From NCBI GenBank assembly GCA_016713785.1, contig JADJOM010000002.1:248001-312000 (forward strand): a DNA stretch of 64,000 nucleotides, in the 5' to 3' direction. Made by a program: the position numbers and the translations under genes. Positions 27,388 to 36,100 of the stretch are shown in pieces (the first letter of the stretch is position 1; every line of letters starts with the position of its first letter). The notes under the pieces are model-generated. The model worked only from the letters and a program-made list of their open reading frames with translations, was not told the DNA's origin and ran no database searches. This DNA is from Gemmatimonadota bacterium (GTDB lineage Bacteria; Gemmatimonadota; Gemmatimonadetes; Gemmatimonadales; GWC2-71-9).

Positions 27388-28017
27388 TCACGGCACGGCG
27401 GCGCGACGCACCACGCGGCCCCGGGCATCCATCCGGTCGAGGTTGGCCTGGATGCGCTGCACGTAGGTGAGCGTCTCCTGGTGACGCCAGCCACGGACTT
27501 CGGGGGCCACCACCGCGATGCTGGTCCACAGCGCCGGGTCGAGCGCGCGGGTGCGGGCCAGGGTGCGGGCCCGCAGGATGGGTACCCGGCCGGCGTTGTA
27601 GCTGGCGAACATGAAGTGGCGGTGATCGTCGGCGCTCACCGAATCGCCGAGCCACAGGCGCCAGAGGCGGCGGTCATAGTAGATGCCGGCGGCGATGTTC
27701 CACTCGTCGTGATCGATGGCGGTGAAGTCCGGGTTGCGCGACTGCACCTCGGTGAAGGTGGTGGGCATCAGCTGCATCACCCCGCGGGCGCCCACCCAGC
27801 TGGTGGCGGCGGGATTGAGGTTGCTCTCGGTCATCCCCTGAGCCTTGAACAGGCGCCAGTCGAAGCCGATGCCGAAGAAGCGCTTGCTGTACTTCCGGAA
27901 GGTGGGGTCGTAGCGGTCGGTGACCGCCTGGGCACGGAGCGGCGGGGCCGGCAGCAGCACCAGCAGCAGCAGGGCGGGGAGGAGCCACCGCCCGAGGGCG
28001 CCGCGGAGCCGGGACAT
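27388..28017 (-). CDS. SLT-type lytic transglycosylase, secreted
   Basis: The 209-residue protein has a signal peptide ending near APPLRAQA (cleavage around residue 30) and a soluble lytic transglycosylase domain. The catalytic Glu is E64 in QGMTESNLNP, and the typical GVMQLMP motif follows. It is expected to cleave glycan strands in the periplasm. It starts in a TGATG overlap with the DUF350 stop. A pyrimidine-rich stretch of about 130 bp lies between its end and def. Confidence 0.9.
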   Translation of the reverse strand: MSRLRGALGRWLLPALLLLVLLPAPPLRAQAVTDRYDPTFRKYSKRFFGIGFDWRLFKAQGMTESNLNPAATSWVGARGVMQLMPTTFTEVQSRNPDFTAIDHDEWNIAAGIYYDRRLWRLWLGDSVSADDHRHFMFASYNAGRVPILRARTLARTRALDPALWTSIAVVAPEVRGWRHQETLTYVQRIQANLDRMDARGRVVRRAAVP

Positions 28018-28220
28018 CAGTTGAGCGCGCCGCCGATGATGAGCGCGATCGACACGAAGATCGCGGCGATGAAGATGGCCACCGCCACGTTCCCCTTGCG
28101 CAGCTCCTCGGCGAAATTCACCTCCGGGGTGAGCTTGTCGATGGTCCGGTACGACACATACATCAGCACCACGCCGAGCGCGGCGTAGAGGAAATTCAGT
28201 CCGATGATGCTCCATTCCAT
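28017..28220 (-). CDS. DUF350-family small membrane protein
   Basis: The 67-residue protein has two hydrophobic segments (about 5-22 and 45-65) with the intervening DKLTPEVNFAEEL. That fits the DUF350 family (YjfL-type), of unknown function. A good SD (GGAGG) precedes ATG 28220, and CATATT lies near 28268 as a possible -10. It is co-directional with the lytic transglycosylase and overlaps it. Confidence 0.85.
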   Translation of the reverse strand: MEWSIIGLNFLYAALGVVLMYVSYRTIDKLTPEVNFAEELRKGNVAVAIFIAAIFVSIALIIGGALN

Positions 28221-28295
28221 CGTGCCTCCGGGGCGGGTGGTGCAGGGCGGGGGGCCGGCTCGCGTCCAATATGGCAACGGAACCGGCCGAGCGAT

Positions 28296-28883
28296 ATGCG
28301 CCTGACGTCCTGCCTCCTGCTGGCCCTGGCCGCCGCCCCGCTGGCGGCCCAGACCGCGCCCGACAGCGCCGCCCGGCCCATCGTGGCGGCGGGGGTGTTC
28401 CGCGCGGCGGCGCTGGTGGATTCCGTCTACCTCGACCGCCGGCGCGACAGCGCCACCATCGACGCCGGCGACTTCACCGCGTACCTCATGGCGCGGCTCG
28501 GGCTGCGGCTGATCCCCCCCGACTTCGGCTTCACCGTCACCGCCGACACCCTGCAGCTCCGCATCGGCGGGCGCATCGCCGACCTCCCCGCGGAGGCGCG
28601 CCAGGCGCTGGCGCAGCTGGTGTACCTGCTCCCGCCCGACAGCCGGCTCGAGGGCCAGGTCGAGCTGCTCCCCGCCGGCCGCGAGGCCGTGCGCTTCCAC
28701 CTGCGGGGCGCGTCGGTGCGCGGCATCCCGGTGCCGGAGACCTTCCTGGCGCTCCTCATGGCCGACATCGGCCGGAAGTACCCCGCGCTCACCGACACCG
28801 GCCGCGACCTCTTCGTGCAGGTGCCCCCGGGCGCCGGCATGCGCCTGGTCGACGGCGGCGTAGCCCTGCGGGGACCGCCCTGA
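28296..28883 (+). CDS. Secreted protein of unknown function
   Basis: A 195-residue protein starting with a clear signal peptide (MRLTSCLLLALAAAPLAAQ). The mature part alternates polar strands and short hydrophobic segments, with no Cys and no recognised motif. The many beta-strand-like stretches (FTVTADTLQLRIGG; GQVELLPAG; VRFHLRG) suggest a beta-sandwich or lipid-binding fold. I cannot assign a family. It precedes the chalcone-isomerase-like gene by 80 bp on the same strand. Confidence 0.8.
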   Translation: MRLTSCLLLALAAAPLAAQTAPDSAARPIVAAGVFRAAALVDSVYLDRRRDSATIDAGDFTAYLMARLGLRLIPPDFGFTVTADTLQLRIGGRIADLPAEARQALAQLVYLLPPDSRLEGQVELLPAGREAVRFHLRGASVRGIPVPETFLALLMADIGRKYPALTDTGRDLFVQVPPGAGMRLVDGGVALRGPP

Positions 28884-28963
28884 CGGGTTGCGGAAGCCCG
28901 CGTTGGACCGCAACTTGGCCCACGGATGCCGCCAGTCATTCACCCGCCGCTCGAGGTTGATCC

Positions 28964-29536
28964 ATGCTGCTCCTGCTCACCACGCTGCTCTCGGCCCAGC
29001 CCGCCGCCCTGCCCGCCGCCGCCGACACCGGCCGGACCATGAACGGCGTCACCATGCCCGCCACCATCGACGTCGGCGGCACCACCCTCTCCCTCAACGG
29101 GATGGCGCTGCGCAAGAAGTTCATCATCAAGGTGTACGTGGCGGGGCTCTACGTCGCGTCGGCCTCCCGCAGCGCCGACGAGATCCTCGGCGCCGACGCG
29201 CCGCGGCAGATGGTCATGCACTTCATCTCGGGGCACGGCACCAAGGACAAGGTCTGCGGGGCCTGGAATGACGGTCTCAAGGACAACACCCCGGGCGCCA
29301 GCGCGGAGCTCAAGCAGCAGTTCGTGGACCTGTGCGGGATGATGCAGGACCTCAAGAACGGCGAGAGCCTCACCATCACGTACCTCCCCGGCACCGGCAC
29401 CACGATCAACATCGCCGGCACCGACAAGGGCACCGTGGCGGGCAAGGACTTCGCCGACGCGATCCTGCGCTGCTGGATCGGCCCCAAGCCCGGCCCCGGC
29501 GAGGGCTTCAAGAAGAACCTGCTCGGCCAGTCCTGA
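28964..29536 (+). CDS. Chalcone isomerase-like secreted protein
   Basis: The 190-residue protein has a short signal peptide (MLLLLTTLLSAQPAALPAAA) and a chalcone-isomerase-fold core. The segment FIIKVYVAGLYVAS and the following LGADAPRQMVMHFI are typical of the bacterial family. Catalytic residues of plant chalcone isomerase are not conserved in these bacterial proteins, so fatty-acid or lipid binding is more likely than flavonoid chemistry. It is followed 3 nt later by the DUF485 gene. Confidence 0.85.
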   Translation: MLLLLTTLLSAQPAALPAAADTGRTMNGVTMPATIDVGGTTLSLNGMALRKKFIIKVYVAGLYVASASRSADEILGADAPRQMVMHFISGHGTKDKVCGAWNDGLKDNTPGASAELKQQFVDLCGMMQDLKNGESLTITYLPGTGTTINIAGTDKGTVAGKDFADAILRCWIGPKPGPGEGFKKNLLGQS

Positions 29537-29539
29537 GCC

Positions 29540-29818
29540 GTGGCCGATCCGGAAGCGGAGCTCCGGGCCCTCTCGGGGGCCCGGCGCCGGGTGGCGCTGT
29601 GGCTCACGGCCACCATGGTCGTGATCTACTTCGGCTTCCTCGGCCTCATCGCCTGGCAGAAGCCGCTGCTCGGCACCCTCGTGCGCCCTGGCCTCTCGCT
29701 CGGCATCCTGCTCGGCGCGCTGGTGATCGTCTCCTGCTGGATCCTCACCTGGCTCTACGTCCGCTGGACCAACACCCGCTACGACCCCGAGATCGCCCGC
29801 CTCCGGCGCCTCCTCTGA
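29540..29818 (+). CDS. DUF485-family membrane protein
   Basis: The 92-residue protein has two hydrophobic helices (about 22-40 and 52-72) and the TNTRYDPEIARLR tail seen in DUF485 proteins (YjcH type). This family is encoded next to ActP acetate symporters. GTG 29540 is the start. It lies 13 bp upstream of the first actP-like gene, consistent with a helper function in acetate or cation symport. Confidence 0.85.
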   Translation: MADPEAELRALSGARRRVALWLTATMVVIYFGFLGLIAWQKPLLGTLVRPGLSLGILLGALVIVSCWILTWLYVRWTNTRYDPEIARLRRLL

Positions 29819-29831
29819 CGCCGGCACGGCC

Positions 29832-31397
29832 ATGATCCTCCTCCAGCTCCCCCAGACCACGGTGGGCGCCCCGAGCCTGGTGGCCAAGGGGTTCTTCTTC
29901 CTCTTCCTCGCCACCACCCTCGGCATCACCTGGTGGGCCGCGCGGCGCACCCGCACCACCGAGCACTTCTACACCGCCGGCCGCACCATCACCGCGCGGC
30001 AGAACGGCATCGCCCTCGCCGGCGACTACATGAGCGCCGCCTCCTTCCTGGGCATCGCGGGGCTGGTGTCGCTCACCGGCTTCGACGGCCTCATCTACTC
30101 CACCGGCTGGCTGGTGGGGTGGCCGGTGGTGCTGTTCCTCATCGCCGAGCCGCTGCGGAACCTGGGCAAGTACACCTTCGCCGACGCCGTGACCGTCCGC
30201 TTCCGCCAGAAGCCGGTCCGCCTGGCCGCCGCGGTGGGCACGCTGGCCACCGTGACGCTCTACCTCATTGCCCAGATGGTCGGGGCGGGGGGCCTCATCC
30301 GGCTCCTGTTCGGGCTGTCGTACGAGACGGCGGTGGTGGTGGTGGGCGCGGCGATGATCGCCTACGTGCTCTTCGGCGGCATGCTCGCCACCACCTGGGT
30401 GCAGATCGTCAAGGCGGGGCTGCTGCTCTCGGGGGCGGCGCTGCTCGCCCTGCTGGTGCTGGCGCGGTTCGACTTCAACCCCGCCCGGCTCTTCGCGGAG
30501 GCGAGCGCGCGCTACGGCGCCGCGGTGCTCTCGCCGGGCAAGCTGGTGGCCAACCCGCTCGACGCCATCTCGCTCGGGATGGCGCTGATGTTCGGCACGG
30601 CGGGGCTGCCGCACATCCTGATGCGCTTCTACACCGTGCCCGACGCCCGGGCCGCGCGCGCCTCGGTGTTCTACGCCACCGGCATCATCGGCACCTTCTA
30701 CCTGCTCACCTTCGTGCTCGGCTTCGGCGCCATGGTGCTGGTGGGACCCGACGCCATCAAGGCGGTGGACGCCGGCGGGAACATGGCCGCGCCGCTGCTG
30801 GCCGAGCTGCTGGGCGGCACCGCCTTCCTCGGGTTCATCGGGGCGGTGGCCTTCGCCACGATCCTGGCGGTGGTGGCCGGCCTCACGCTCTCCGGCGCGG
30901 CCGCGCTCTCCCACGACCTCTGGGTGAACGTGGTGAAGGGCGGCCAGGCCGACGCGCACGAGCAGCTGCGGGTGGCGCGCATCGCCACCCTGCTGCTGGG
31001 CCTCGTGGCGGTGGCGCTCGGCATCACCTTCAAGGGCCAGAACGTGGCCTTCATGGTGGGGCTGGCCTTTGCCATCGCGGCCAGCGGCAACTTCCCCGCG
31101 CTCATCCTCTCCATCTTCTGGCGCGGCGCCACCACCGCGGGCATCGTCACCGGCATGCTCACCGGCACCGGCGCCACGCTGCTGCTCATCGCCCTCTCGC
31201 CCACGGTGCAGGTGGACCTGCTGCACCACGACGCGGCCTGGTTCCCGCTCAAGAACCCCGCGCTGGTGACCATGCCGCTCGGCTTCCTGTCGGCGATCGT
31301 GGTCTCGCTTCTCTTCCCGGAACCGGCCGCGGCGGAGGCGCATGCCCGGGCGCAGCGCCGCGCCGCCCTGGGCCAGGCGGAGGAGCCGGCGGCGTGA
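29832..31397 (+). CDS. actP: Sodium/solute symporter, acetate permease-like (copy 1)
   Basis: This SSS-family member has 13 predicted membrane helices and 521 residues. The N-terminal ARRTRTTEHFYTAGRTIT and the following GDYMSAASFLGIAG motif match ActP. It probably imports acetate or another small carboxylate with sodium or proton. It is the first of a tandem pair; the second shares most of the transmembrane core. The DUF485 gene upstream supports the ActP assignment. Specificity for acetate is inferred. Confidence 0.88.
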   Translation: MILLQLPQTTVGAPSLVAKGFFFLFLATTLGITWWAARRTRTTEHFYTAGRTITARQNGIALAGDYMSAASFLGIAGLVSLTGFDGLIYSTGWLVGWPVVLFLIAEPLRNLGKYTFADAVTVRFRQKPVRLAAAVGTLATVTLYLIAQMVGAGGLIRLLFGLSYETAVVVVGAAMIAYVLFGGMLATTWVQIVKAGLLLSGAALLALLVLARFDFNPARLFAEASARYGAAVLSPGKLVANPLDAISLGMALMFGTAGLPHILMRFYTVPDARAARASVFYATGIIGTFYLLTFVLGFGAMVLVGPDAIKAVDAGGNMAAPLLAELLGGTAFLGFIGAVAFATILAVVAGLTLSGAAALSHDLWVNVVKGGQADAHEQLRVARIATLLLGLVAVALGITFKGQNVAFMVGLAFAIAASGNFPALILSIFWRGATTAGIVTGMLTGTGATLLLIALSPTVQVDLLHHDAAWFPLKNPALVTMPLGFLSAIVVSLLFPEPAAAEAHARAQRRAALGQAEEPAA

Positions 31398-32902
31398 CGG
31401 CGCAGCTCCTCTTCTTCGCGTTCCTCGCCATCACCCTCGGCATCACCTGGTGGGCCGCCCGGAAGACCCGCACCGCCGACCACTTCTACGCCGCGGGCCG
31501 CAGCATCACCGCCCTGCAGAACGGCTTTGCGCTGGCCGGCGACTACATGAGCGCCTCCTCGTTCCTCGGCATCTCGGGGCTGGTGGCGCTCTCGGGCTTC
31601 GACGGCCTCATCTACGCCGCCGGCGGGCTGGTGGGGTGGCCCATCGTGCTGTTCCTGATCGCCGAGCCGCTGCGCAACCTGGGCAAGTACACCTTCGCCG
31701 ACGTGCTCGCCGCGCGGCTCCGGCAGGTGCCGGTCCGGCTGGCGGCCGCGGTCGGCACCCTGGCCACGGTGAGCCTCTACCTGATCGCGCAGATGGTCGG
31801 GGCGGGGGGGCTCATCCGGCTCCTGTTCGGGCTGTCGTACGAGGCGGCGGTGGGCATCGTGGGCGTGGCGATGATCGCCTACGTGCTCTTCGGCGGGATG
31901 CTTGCCACCACCTGGGTGCAGATCGTCAAGGCGGCGCTGCTGCTGGCAGGGGCGATGCTGCTCACCGGGCTGGTGCTGGCGCAGGTCGGGTTCTCGCCGC
32001 TCGGCCTCTTTGCCGCGGCCGCCGCTCGGCAGGGCAACGCGGTGCTGGCGCCGGGCAAGCTCGTGGCCAACCCGGTGGACGCCGTCTCGCTCGGGCTCGC
32101 GCTCATGTTCGGCACGGCGGGGCTGCCGCACATCCTGATGCGCTTCTACACCGTCCCCGACGCCCGCGCCGCGCGGCGCAGCGTGTTCTTTGCCACCGGG
32201 CTCATCGGCGTCTTCTTCCTGCTCACCTTCGTGATCGGGTTCGGGGCCATGCTGCTGGTGGGGCCGGAGGCCATCCGCGCCGCCGATCCCGGCGGCAACA
32301 TGGCGGCGCCGCTGCTGGCCGAGCGGCTGGGGGGCACCGGGCTGCTGGGGTTCGTGGGGGCGGTGGCGTTTGCGACCATCCTGGCGGTGGTGGCGGGGCT
32401 CACCCTCTCCGGCGCGGCGGCGCTCTCCCACGACCTCTGGGTGCACGTGGTGCGGCGCGGCGTGGCCGACCCGGCGGAGGAGCTCCGCGTGGCGCGGGTG
32501 GCCACCCTGGCGCTCGGCGTGCTGGCGGTGGTGTTAGGCATCACGTTCAAGGGCCAGAACGTGGCGTTCATGGTGGGGCTGGCCTTTGCCATCGCGGCCA
32601 GCGGCAACTTCCCGGCGCTGATGCTCACCCTCTTCTGGCGGGGCACCACCACGCGGGGCGCGGTGGCGGCGATGCTCACCGGCACCGGGGCCACGCTGCT
32701 GCTCATCTACCTCTCGCCCACCATCCAGGTGGACCTGCTGCACCGCGCCGCGGCGCCCTTCCCGCTCCGCAATCCCGCGATCGTCTCGCTGCCGCTCGGC
32801 TTCCTGGCGGGGGTGGTGGTGTCACGGCTGTGGCCGGAGCCGGCGGCGGCGGCGGCGTTCGAGGGGATGGAGCGGAGGGCGGCGGTGGGGACGGACCGGT
32901 AG
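31394..32902 (+). CDS. Sodium/solute symporter, acetate permease-like (copy 2)
   Basis: The second SSS permease starts at GTG 31394, overlapping the stop of the first (GTGA), and has 502 residues. Long blocks are identical or nearly so to copy 1, such as LYLIAQMVGAGGLIRLLFGL, MFGTAGLPHILMRFYT and SGAAALSHDLW. This is a tandem duplication with translational coupling. Small differences in the intracellular loops might give different substrates or a heteromeric function. Confidence 0.88.
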   Translation: MTAQLLFFAFLAITLGITWWAARKTRTADHFYAAGRSITALQNGFALAGDYMSASSFLGISGLVALSGFDGLIYAAGGLVGWPIVLFLIAEPLRNLGKYTFADVLAARLRQVPVRLAAAVGTLATVSLYLIAQMVGAGGLIRLLFGLSYEAAVGIVGVAMIAYVLFGGMLATTWVQIVKAALLLAGAMLLTGLVLAQVGFSPLGLFAAAAARQGNAVLAPGKLVANPVDAVSLGLALMFGTAGLPHILMRFYTVPDARAARRSVFFATGLIGVFFLLTFVIGFGAMLLVGPEAIRAADPGGNMAAPLLAERLGGTGLLGFVGAVAFATILAVVAGLTLSGAAALSHDLWVHVVRRGVADPAEELRVARVATLALGVLAVVLGITFKGQNVAFMVGLAFAIAASGNFPALMLTLFWRGTTTRGAVAAMLTGTGATLLLIYLSPTIQVDLLHRAAAPFPLRNPAIVSLPLGFLAGVVVSRLWPEPAAAAAFEGMERRAAVGTDR

Positions 32903-32954
32903 GGAAGCTGGGCCGGACCTCCGTGGGAGACAGGGCCATGCTGGCGCGCCGGAC

Positions 32955-32992
32955 TGTCTCATGAGACACTGGGACTGTCTCACTGAGACAGT
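32955..32992. promoter_or_regulatory. Two phased palindromes upstream of the RHS gene
   Basis: TGTCTCATGAGACA (32955-32968) is a perfect 14-bp palindrome. ACTGTCTCA-C-TGAGACAGT (32974-32992) is a 9+1+9 inverted repeat with the same core. Their centres are 21.5 bp apart, about two helical turns. This fits a pair of operators on one face of DNA; formation of mRNA hairpins is the alternative. Confidence 0.6.
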
Positions 32993-33105
32993 GCCAGGTG
33001 CGGCCATGGTGAGGCAACCTGTTCTCCCACAACTGCTTGTAATCTCATTCCGCGTGGCACACCGCGTGAAAGAATAGGGAGGCATCCCGACCCCGGAGCC
33101 TCCCC

Positions 33106-36100
33106 GTGCACTTCCGCCTGCCTTGGCCGCCCCACCACTCCGTTCTTGCCGCCATCCTCACACTCCTTGCCGCCCTGCCCGTCGCGGCCCGGGGGCAGAT
33201 CCAGGCCCCGCTCGCCGGGGGCGGCGGCAGCGACATCGTGGTCACGCCCGATGGTGGAACGGCCTCGGTGCCGACGGGCGCCACCGGTCAGACGGTGGTG
33301 TTCACGGTTAAGAACGTCGGCCTGTCGGTCCTGTCGGAGTCGTTCGCCTGCACCAGCACCGGGACGATCACATGTACCGGGCTGAGTCTCAACTCCTACA
33401 GCTTCGACCCCGACGATCAGATCTCGGTGACCGCGACCTTCTCCACCGGCACCGGCGGGCCAGGGACCCTGACACTGGGCGCCTGGGGCGACGCCAGCGA
33501 CCAGGGCTGGTACAACATCACGGTGACCGGCCCAGCCCTCCCGATCATCAGCCTTGCGCCACACAACGCCACCAATCGCGACGTGTCCAGGTGCGTGGCC
33601 GCGTGCTTCGACGGCACGTACGCGCACTCCGCGCCGGCGTACTACTCGCTCGGGCAGGCGCGCGGCATCACCCTGATCTACAACAGCCAAACCCACAAGC
33701 CGGCGCCCGTGATCCTGGCGGATGTCAGCCTCCCGGCCGGCGGGACCGTCCCGACGACCTACAGCGTCCAGGTCCGCCGACCCGGGGCAGGTACCTGGCT
33801 CACGCTCCTGAATGGGGCGACGATCGCGTACTTCACGCCGCATGCCTCCGGGACCACGCGCCTGGCCGTGGCCTTCGATGCCGCCACGCACCAGATGGAC
33901 TCCACGGACATCGTGCCGCTCGAGATGCAGGTCATGGCGAACTACTCGGGCAGTTCCCTGGGAGCGACAACGCCGGTGAACGTCCTCACCCATTCCCGAC
34001 GCAAGAGCCTCTTCGGGGCAGGAGTCGGGTTGGCCGGCTACCAGCGTCTCTACCGGACTACCGCCGGCGACATCCTCGTCACGGACGGCGACGGGTCGGT
34101 CGCCTTCTACGACAGCACCGCGGCCGGCTACCTTCGGCCAGCCGGCGCCCCCGGGATACGCCTAGAGATCAAGCCCGGCAATCCGGCGGCATCGCGGTAC
34201 GTGCGGACCTATCTCGACGGAACCTCCCTCGAGTTCAACGATAAGGGCTTCCTGACCCGTGCGGTTGATCGATTCGGGAATGCCACGGTGTTCGGCTACC
34301 ATGCCGCACCGCTCGATACCCTCCTGGCCACGATCACCGACCCGATGGGCAAGGTGCTGCAGCTCTGTTACAACGCCGGCTGCACGGCCGCTGCTGCCAA
34401 GCTGCAGAAGGTCAAGGTCCTTCCCGGCGCAGGCGAGCGGGTGGTCAGCTACGCCTACGCCGGCGACACCCTGGTCCAGATCCAGGATCCCGACAGTTTC
34501 ACCCAGATGCTGGGCTACGGGTCCAACGGCCTGCTGGCCTCGATCACCGATCGCGCGGGGTCGGTGACCCGCCTGTTCTACGATGGCATGCGCAAGCTCG
34601 ACAGCATCCGCGCGCCGAGCGTCGCCCTCTTCGACGGCACGAGCGGCCAGCCGAAGGTGACGTACACCCCCGCGGAGCGTACGGCCTGGCGGCCCGACGT
34701 CAGCGGATCCACCAGCAACGCCCCCAAGCCGGGGGCGCCCGCGGACACCGCGCTCAAGTCCACCATCGCGGACCCCGCCGGCGCCATCACCCGGTACAGC
34801 CAGGACCGGTTCGGCGCCCCGACCAAGGTCACCGACCCCTTCAACAACTCCACCCTGCTGACCCGGGACAGCGATGGACGCGTCACCCGGATCGATGAGT
34901 CGAACGGGCACTACGTGACCTTCAGCTACAACGCCCAGGGACAGCTGACCTACTCCGGGGACGGACCGGGCGGGACGAGTACGACGCTGCACTACGTGGA
35001 TACGCTCCGCGCGGACGTCTCGTATGTCGAGGGCGACCTGGTCCGGACCGACTATCACTACTACGGGGCGGGCGACCCCGGCGGGCCGGCCGGCGCCCTC
35101 AAGGACGTCTACGTCGGCGTGACGGCGGCCTGGCCTGCCACCGGCGGCGGCCAGCTCGTGAGCACCTATAAGGCGGACCCCCTTGGCCGCGATACCGCGG
35201 CCATCGATCCGCTGGGCCACACGACGCGATTCTTCTACGATCCGACCTGGGGCCATTCGCTCCGGGTCCGGGACCCATCGGGGATCGAGAGCAGGGTCAC
35301 CTACGATGCCGCCGGCCGGCCCGACAGCAGCTTCAGCCCCCTGACCCTCTTCACCAAGACCTTCTACGGGCCGATGAACCAGGTGCTGAGCCAATGGGTC
35401 GGCGCCACGGGCTACCACTACGGCTACACCTACGACCCGGCGACGCTGCAGTTGACCCGCGTGGAGACGCCGCGCCGCCTGGGCGGGGCGGGGCCCATCG
35501 TCCACAAGTTCTCCTACAACGCGCTGGGGAGCCTGATCGCCCGCCACGACGCGGCGGACACCACCAAGGCCGACACCCTCAAGTACGACCTCGCCGGGAA
35601 CCTGCGGAAGGTCAGGACCCGCCGCGGCGACGTGATCGACATGAGTTACGACAAGGCGGGCCGGCTGCTCTCCCGCGCCGGCCCCGGCATGCCGACGGAC
35701 TACTTTGCCTTTGACACGGTCGCGGGCCGCTGGAACGTGGCGTGGAACAGCGTGGCGCGGGACAGCGTCCACCTGGACAGCCGTGGCCGCCTCGACTTCT
35801 GGCGCCAGACCCTGAACGGCCGGACCTATTCGGGCACGATCACCTACGACGCCAAGGACCGCCCCATTCGCCGGGTCGTGAAGCCGAGCAGCCCGGCCGC
35901 GGACTCCTCGGTGGTCGAGTTCGTCTACGCCACGACGACCGGGGTCCGGGATTCGCTGTGCGTCTTCGCCAATCCGAGGCGCTGCGTCACCTTCAAGTCG
36001 CGGAGCGACTTCACGGTGGACACCCTGGTGTTCAATCGTGGCACCGCGAACGCCTGGCGCCTCCTCCAGGCACAGGATGCCAGTCACCGGATCACCAGTC

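Noticed and set aside
29745..31343. A 532-codon minus-strand frame opposite the first ActP-like gene
   Set aside because: Composition is the His/Glu/Arg/Gly-rich pattern of antisense high-GC DNA; it has no signal or motif.
32993..33080. Sigma-54 promoter after the phased palindromes
   Set aside because: TGGCAC occurs at 33054, but no GC or TTGC box is at the required -12 spacing.
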